In this document: piece after piece, positions 31,581-33,424 of the stretch
Layout: every line of letters begins with the position of its first letter
Numbering within the stretch: position 1 is the stretch's first letter
NCBI GenBank assembly: GCA_947175335.1
Contig: CAMWMF010000022.1
Location: 1-33,424 of the forward strand
DNA length: 33,424 nucleotides
Origin: an uncultured Clostridia bacterium
GTDB lineage: Bacteria; Bacillota; Clostridia; Christensenellales; Pumilibacteraceae
Reading direction: 5' to 3'
The notes under the pieces: model-generated
What the model saw: only the letters and a program-made list of their open reading frames with translations
Told to the model about the DNA's origin: nothing
The model's database searches: none
Program-made: the position numbers and the translations under genes

Positions 31581-31628
31581 TTTTGTATACCCTACCGTAT
31601 AACTAAACCGACGGTTTAGTAAATCAAG
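31581..31628. repeat. Palindrome-containing dispersed repeat, copy 3
   Basis: GTATACCCTACCGTATAAC followed by the perfect 19-base palindrome with an odd centre, ACTAAACCGACGGTTTAGT, then AAATCAAG. It is the best preserved of the three copies and lies in the same orientation as copy 2, about 370 bases from it. Confidence 0.7.
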
Positions 31629-31704
31629 AAAAATGACGAAAAATGTCGGCGGCATTTTTTGCACGATATTATTTCCGACGGGTAAATTTACTCGATTTTG
31701 CCAC

Positions 31705-31743
31705 AACCGAAAATGCCGAGCGTATATGCTCGACATTTCGGTT
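31705..31743. other. Long imperfect hairpin
   Basis: Arms 31705-31721 (AACCGAAAATGCCGAGC) and 31728-31743 (GCTCGACATTTCGGTT) pair over about 15 positions around GTATAT. No T run follows on either strand, so it is probably part of the adjacent repeat and not a terminator. Confidence 0.5.
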
Positions 31744-31775
31744 GCGTAAAATGTAATTTTGTCTTGAGAGAATAA

Positions 31776-31925
31776 TTACTTTACGTTGTTAGACTTTTTG
31801 CTTTGAGTGCGGGCAGTCGTTTTGGTGCTCTTCGTGACAGAGCTCGACTGTACGCTGCTATCGGACTTTTTCGATCCGCAGCACGTGCTCTTTTTTGTAG
31901 CAGTCTTTTTAGTGGTGTTAGCCAT
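31776..31925 (-). CDS. Small basic Ser/Thr/Lys-rich protein
   Basis: A 49-residue protein (MANTTKKTATKKSTCCGSKK and following) made mostly of Lys, Thr and Ser, with one Cys-Cys pair at 15-16 and no hydrophobic segment. The strong AAAGGAGG site about 10-12 bases before the ATG is the main argument that it is real. No clear promoter was fixed. It may be a small nucleic-acid-binding or histone-like tail peptide; the composition also occurs in low-information spurious peptides, so expression data would matter. It is divergent from the regulator gene at 32197. Confidence 0.6.
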   Translation of the reverse strand: MANTTKKTATKKSTCCGSKKSDSSVQSSSVTKSTKTTARTQSKKSNNVK

Positions 31926-32137
31926 TGTAATCCTTTTCCTCCTTTAAGTATTACATGCATAGGCTGTTTCCTTTTTGGAAATAAGGCTTATGCGGTTACG
32001 CAATTATAGTTTGTGCGGCTACGGCGGTTTTATACAGAATGCATGATTTTTTTCGCGGAAAATTCGACAAAAATTTTTGAAAATTCCAAATGCAACCGCA
32101 AGTTGCGCAAAAAAATAGTATTGCAAACAAAAATTGG

Positions 32138-32166
32138 TTGAAGTTTGGCCTGTGCTACTTTACAAT
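32138..32166 (+). promoter_or_regulatory. Promoter of the HTH membrane protein gene
   Basis: TTGAAG (32138-32143) and TACAAT (32161-32166), spacer 17 bases, about 30 bases before the ATG at 32197. Confidence 0.7.
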
Positions 32167-32196
32167 ATTATTAATTGATTGCATGTGGAGGATGAC

Positions 32197-33204
32197 ATGT
32201 ATATAGCAAAGAATTTGCAGTACCTTAGAAAGCGCGAAAAAATTACGCAAGAGGATTTGGCGGAAAAACTGAACGTTTCCCGTCAGTCGGTATCAAAGTG
32301 GGAAACGGGCGAGGCGTATCCGGAAACAGACAAGCTGCTCGCGCTTTGCGATTTGTTTTCCGTATCGCTCGACGGATTGATGCGAACGGACCTGACGGAA
32401 GGCGATATCGAAGCCGGCAACAGTAATGATAATAATATAGATAGTATCGCGCCAAGTCCGACCGCAGACGAAAACGGAGCCAATGTAGCGACCGACTATT
32501 CGATTTACGAAAATCATATCAACAAATTTTCGCGTGGGATAGCAATTGGCGTGCTGCTGATAATTTTGGGCGTCGCAGTGTGCGTTGCGCTCAGCGGATA
32601 TTCGTTCATACTAGTCGGTGCGGCTGCGGAAATTACAAGCATAATGGGCGGCGTCGCAGTTATATTATTTATTGCAGTGGCGGCATTCTTGCTTGTGCTT
32701 TTCGGACAGCGCAACGAAAGCTTTAAAAAATTGCACCCGGTCGTAGCGGAACCGATTGCGCCGAGTGAAATCAGTGGGTTTGCCGCAAAAATGGCGGCGC
32801 TTGTGTCGGGTGTTCTCATTGACGTTGTGTACTTGATAATAATGACTTCGCTTATAGGTACGCAAATTATAAAAACTATTAATGACGATATGGCCACTTG
32901 TTACGTGACTTCGGCGTTTTTGGCGGTGCTGGCTTTTATAGTAGGCGGACTTGTTTACTTGGGTATACAGCGCAGTAAGATTTCGGTAGGCGAGTACAAC
33001 CGACAGACCGCGAGGGAGCAACACCCCACGCAAGGGGATAAAATTACGGGCGCCGTATGCGGCGCGGTCATGCTTACGGCAACGGCGGTATTTTTATTGT
33101 TGGGATTTATAGGTAATTATTGGCATCCCGCATGGGTTGCATTTCCGATAGGTGGAATTATTTGCGGAATAATTAAATTAATTTTAAATATTAAAAATAA
33201 ATAA
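32197..33204 (+). CDS. XRE-family helix-turn-helix protein with C-terminal membrane domain
   Basis: 335 residues from the ATG at 32197, preceded by GGAGG. Residues 1-65 form a Cro/C1-type helix-turn-helix (IAKNLQYLRKREKITQEDLAEKL, VSRQSVSKWETGEAYPETDKLLAL). After an Asn/Asp-rich linker come about six hydrophobic segments (roughly 110-132, 140-170, 200-225, 235-260, 280-305, 310-330). The protein is therefore a membrane-tethered transcription regulator. Such proteins are common in Bacillota and often sense envelope conditions or control a neighbour, here possibly the divergent small basic protein; the target is not known. Confidence 0.82.
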   Translation: MYIAKNLQYLRKREKITQEDLAEKLNVSRQSVSKWETGEAYPETDKLLALCDLFSVSLDGLMRTDLTEGDIEAGNSNDNNIDSIAPSPTADENGANVATDYSIYENHINKFSRGIAIGVLLIILGVAVCVALSGYSFILVGAAAEITSIMGGVAVILFIAVAAFLLVLFGQRNESFKKLHPVVAEPIAPSEISGFAAKMAALVSGVLIDVVYLIIMTSLIGTQIIKTINDDMATCYVTSAFLAVLAFIVGGLVYLGIQRSKISVGEYNRQTAREQHPTQGDKITGAVCGAVMLTATAVFLLLGFIGNYWHPAWVAFPIGGIICGIIKLILNIKNK

Positions 33205-33424
33205 ATTTATTAAATTAATTAAATAATATTTTTATTCTACGCTTCGCTCGGGGTGACAAAAATTGTATAATCAAATATTACTAAAAATATGAAAAACCGC
33301 AAAAAATCGATATTTTGCTGTCAAAAATAACAAAAACTGCGCATTTTCAGATAATTTCGATAATGCGCAGTTAAATATATTTTATTTATTTTCTGAGAAT
33401 TCAGTGTATGTGTATACTATTTTT
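33205..33424. other. Gene-free end of the window: AT tract, REP half copy, hairpin
   Basis: An AT-only tract (to about 33230) resembles the one after 18473. A REP-type half copy (CTACGCTTCGCTCGGGGTGAC) lies at 33238-33258. A perfect ten-base inverted repeat, AACTGCGCAT (33335-33344) with ATGCGCAGTT (33363-33372), encloses an 18-base loop; no long T run follows. No gene is seen. Confidence 0.55.

Noticed and set aside
31338-31619. 93-codon plus-strand open frame
   Set aside because: It runs through two REP-like repeats and a palindrome repeat, with no ribosome binding site or recognisable protein features.

Overview
The window looks like a chromosomal segment from a member of the Bacillota, most likely an uncultured Clostridia-type anaerobe. 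The evidence is a complete S10-spc-alpha ribosomal operon in Bacillota order (secY-adk-map-KOW protein-infA-rpmJ-rpsM-rpsK-rpsD-rpoA-rplQ), zinc-binding forms of S4, S14, L24, L36 and adenylate kinase, strong AAGGAG ribosome binding sites, TTGACA/TATAAT promoters with 17-base spacers, and parS sites of the Bacillus subtilis sequence. I cannot name the lineage below class. There are no rRNA or tRNA genes, CRISPR arrays or transposase genes.

Layout. (1) 1-160: a small RNA with its own promoter, converging on the terminator of the ribosomal operon. (2) 185-16900, minus strand: one r-protein/secretion/transcription operon from a consensus promoter at 16871-16899 through rpsJ to rplQ. Its longer gaps hold unusual repeats: arrays of an AATTCGG heptamer, and two aligned copies of a roughly 200-base structured element plus one shortened derivative. 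(3) 16930-18100: hairpins, a small lipoprotein gene with a frame-disrupted tail, and REP-like dispersed repeats. (4) 18200-21600: small hypothetical genes, two tandem membrane paralogues resembling the C-terminal part of DUF2207 proteins, and more repeats. (5) 21809-26829, minus strand: smpB, mnmE, rsmG, lepB and a large hydrolase-fold protein that appears to lack its catalytic serine. Between mnmE and rsmG, where many Bacillota have mnmG, is a 287-base gap with DnaA-box-like sequences and an AT-rich end, a candidate replication origin. (6) 27031-28005: parB followed directly by three identical 16-bp parS sites; no parA is visible. (7) 28083-33424: a ferritin-like protein, a membrane-anchored phospholipase D/cardiolipin synthase-like protein, a second small RNA with perfect promoter and terminator, a repeat-rich stretch, a 49-residue basic peptide gene, and a helix-turn-helix membrane protein.

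How the parts fit. The parS cluster, parB, mnmE and rsmG suggest an origin-proximal location, and the ribosomal operon runs away from the candidate origin, as expected for highly expressed genes. The most unusual content is in the noncoding sequence: a structured intergenic element whose copies show base-pair-preserving changes in a hairpin stem around an invariant loop, heptamer arrays placed at gene borders (two share bases of a TAA stop codon), and two orphan small RNAs. Everything was read by eye; no database search or folding program was used.
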